Origin: Bradyrhizobium sp. LTSP849 | GTDB lineage: Bacteria; Pseudomonadota; Alphaproteobacteria; Rhizobiales; Xanthobacteraceae | Direction: 5' to 3' | DNA: 64,000 bases | Assembly (NCBI RefSeq): GCF_000938255.1 | Contig: NZ_JYMR01000047.1 | Location: forward strand, 5,505 to 69,504 | Shown: positions 63,277 through 64,000 of the stretch, one piece after another | Numbering within the stretch: the first letter of the stretch is position 1 | Layout: each line of letters opens with the position of its first letter | The notes under the pieces: generated by a model | Database searches by the model: none | What the model saw: the letters and a program-made list of their open reading frames with translations, nothing else | What the model was told of the DNA's origin: nothing | Program-made: the position numbers and the translations under genes

Positions 63277-63390
63277 TCAGATGTCGACCTGCTCTGCTAT
63301 CGCGAGCGCATCGTCGACTTCAATTCCCAGATACCGGACGGTGCTCTCGATTTTGGTGTGCCCCTCCGCGGTATTTGAGACATCGGTCAT
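63277..63390 (-). pseudogene. C-terminal fragment of a tyrosine recombinase
   Basis: The minus-strand frame ends GHTKIESTVRYLGIEVDDALAIAEQVDI and a stop at 63277-63279. GHTKIESTVRYLG with the catalytic-type Tyr, and the LGIEVDDAL tail, are typical of phage-integrase-family C-termini. The matching sequence begins abruptly near 63363, and the rest of the integrase is absent, so this is debris from a former mobile element. Confidence 0.75.
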
Positions 63391-63517
63391 GATGACGTCC
63401 TCAGTTAATGAGGTCGATCACTCTCGAAGGTGTCACCTTCTGAACCTACGCGTTCAATGCATTGCCGACCATTGGTGAAAACATTTCGGCTCTCAGCTAA
63501 AAGGATTTGGCGCAGGG

Positions 63518-63861
63518 TTAACTCCAAGCGCGCCGGAAGCTTTGGACCAAATTGACCAGAACCGGCGGAATAAACATCCTCACATTTTGCTTAAAGCGGA
63601 AGTTGTCATTCTTGGACTGGAAATATTCCGTATTGCCGGCGTGTTCGCTTTCGTCTTCGCGGCCATTGGAATAATAATAGCAAGCGGCCGAACGCCGCGG
63701 CTTGGCGCCGCGCGCTTTCTTCGTCAGGCTGACACCATGCAGGCTGAGCGCCGATTGGTAAAACAGGATAGTGCGACCTATGAGGGGCACAACTTTCTTG
63801 GCGCAGGCATTTGCTTCCTTGTCCCATAATTCCAGCAAACCGCCGTCGTCCTCGATCCAGC
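63518..63861 (-). pseudogene. 2-oxoglutarate dioxygenase C-terminal part, cut by an IS element
   Basis: The minus-strand frame reads WIEDDGGLLELWDKEANAC, then VPLIGRTILFYQSALSLHGV and PRRSAACYYYSNGRED, the C-terminal half of a dioxygenase like that at 54692-55531 (GG-x-LELW, distal His, Arg-Tyr-Tyr end). The HxD half is missing. The frame abuts the terminal sequence of an IS66-type element at 63861/63862, so the insertion removed the 5' part. Confidence 0.8.
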
Positions 63862-64000
63862 GTAAGCGCTGTTTTCAGGCCACAGCTCTGAGGTCGTGAC
63901 GGCAATAGGCCCACGGAAGCAACTGATCGATCTCGCTATTCGGATGACCATTGACGATCCTGGTGAGGACGTCGGTCAGGTAGGCAAGCGGATCGAGGTC
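63862..64000 (-). mobile_element. End of an IS66-family insertion sequence (continues beyond the window)
   Basis: The element end starts GTAAGCGCTGTTTTCAGGCC at 63862, which matches the GTAAGCG-type terminal repeats of IS66 elements. The transposase gene ends inside this repeat region (stop 63875-63877). The other end and target duplication lie outside the window. Confidence 0.8.
63875..64000 (-). CDS. IS66-family transposase, C-terminal 41 residues (partial)
   Basis: The minus-strand frame from the window edge reads LDPLAYLTDVLTRIVNGHPN, then SEIDQLLPWAYCRHDLRAVA and stop. This is the conserved IS66_C ending (YLTDVLTR, PNSxIDxLLPWAY). The rest of the gene is outside the window. It is the large transposase (TnpC) of the element described above. 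Confidence 0.88.
   Translation of the reverse strand, partial: DLDPLAYLTDVLTRIVNGHPNSEIDQLLPWAYCRHDLRAVA

Noticed and set aside
1..64000. CRISPR arrays, tRNA or rRNA genes, complete prophage
   Set aside because: No regularly spaced direct repeats, no tRNA-like cloverleaf or rRNA sequence, and only fragments of mobile elements were seen.

Overview
The window looks like chromosome from a Bradyrhizobium-type alphaproteobacterium (Nitrobacteraceae). Three things suggest this: the short H-NS-family proteins with a C-terminal TWSGRGK-type motif, several small secreted proteins of kinds common in that group, and GC-rich coding sequence broken by short, very AT-rich, TpA-rich patches at operon starts. 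It is dominated by one large surface-polysaccharide locus (about 9.9-44.4 kb). A protein-secretion block and then an accessory region of small secreted proteins, regulators and mobile-element debris follow. I saw no tRNA, rRNA or CRISPR array.

Left flank (1-9.9 kb): an H-NS-like N-terminal fragment; a minus-strand run of four envelope genes (coiled-coil/Sel1 protein, TAXI-type binding protein, VasI-like protein, DsrE-like protein); a plus-strand module of a small ORF, a PqqD-HprK-like fused kinase and an NTP_transf_5-type nucleotidyltransferase; and two divergent H-NS-like genes.

Polysaccharide locus: on the minus strand are an initiating sugar-1-phosphate transferase, a Wzy-like membrane protein and a Wzc-type tyrosine autokinase. 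Divergent from them run rmlCBDA (dTDP-L-rhamnose), a small protein and an HlyB/HlyD-type type I secretion pair. Next come a WecG-type transferase, UDP-GlcNAc 2-epimerase, UDP-ManNAc dehydrogenase, a Gfo/Idh oxidoreductase, a Wzx flippase, a hexapeptide acetyltransferase and two DegT aminotransferases around an SDR enzyme. This set fits synthesis of a UDP-2,3-diacetamido-mannuronic-acid-type sugar. Glycosyltransferases, a glycosyltransferase-methyltransferase fusion, an acyltransferase, a second Wzy-like protein and a methyltransferase complete a Wzx/Wzy-type repeat-unit pathway. No Wza-like export gene was seen.

Secretion block (41.3-52.5 kb): two paralogous right-handed beta-helix proteins, one with an N-terminal signal and one enlarged with Ig-like repeats and a type I secretion tail. 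The second is followed by a PrtD/PrsD-type exporter and its HlyD partner, with a terminator-like hairpin between effector and exporter. A LapG-type (C93) protease gene follows.

Right flank (52.5-64 kb): a minus-strand operon of a 2-oxoglutarate dioxygenase, an unknown two-Rossmann protein and a sugar N-formyltransferase; two paralogous Tat-signal glycine-rich proteins; a fourth H-NS-like gene; a NarL-type regulator; small secreted proteins; a Tat-signal Hint-domain protein; and remnants of a cyclase/TPR gene, a tyrosine recombinase and a dioxygenase cut by an IS66-family element running off the right edge.
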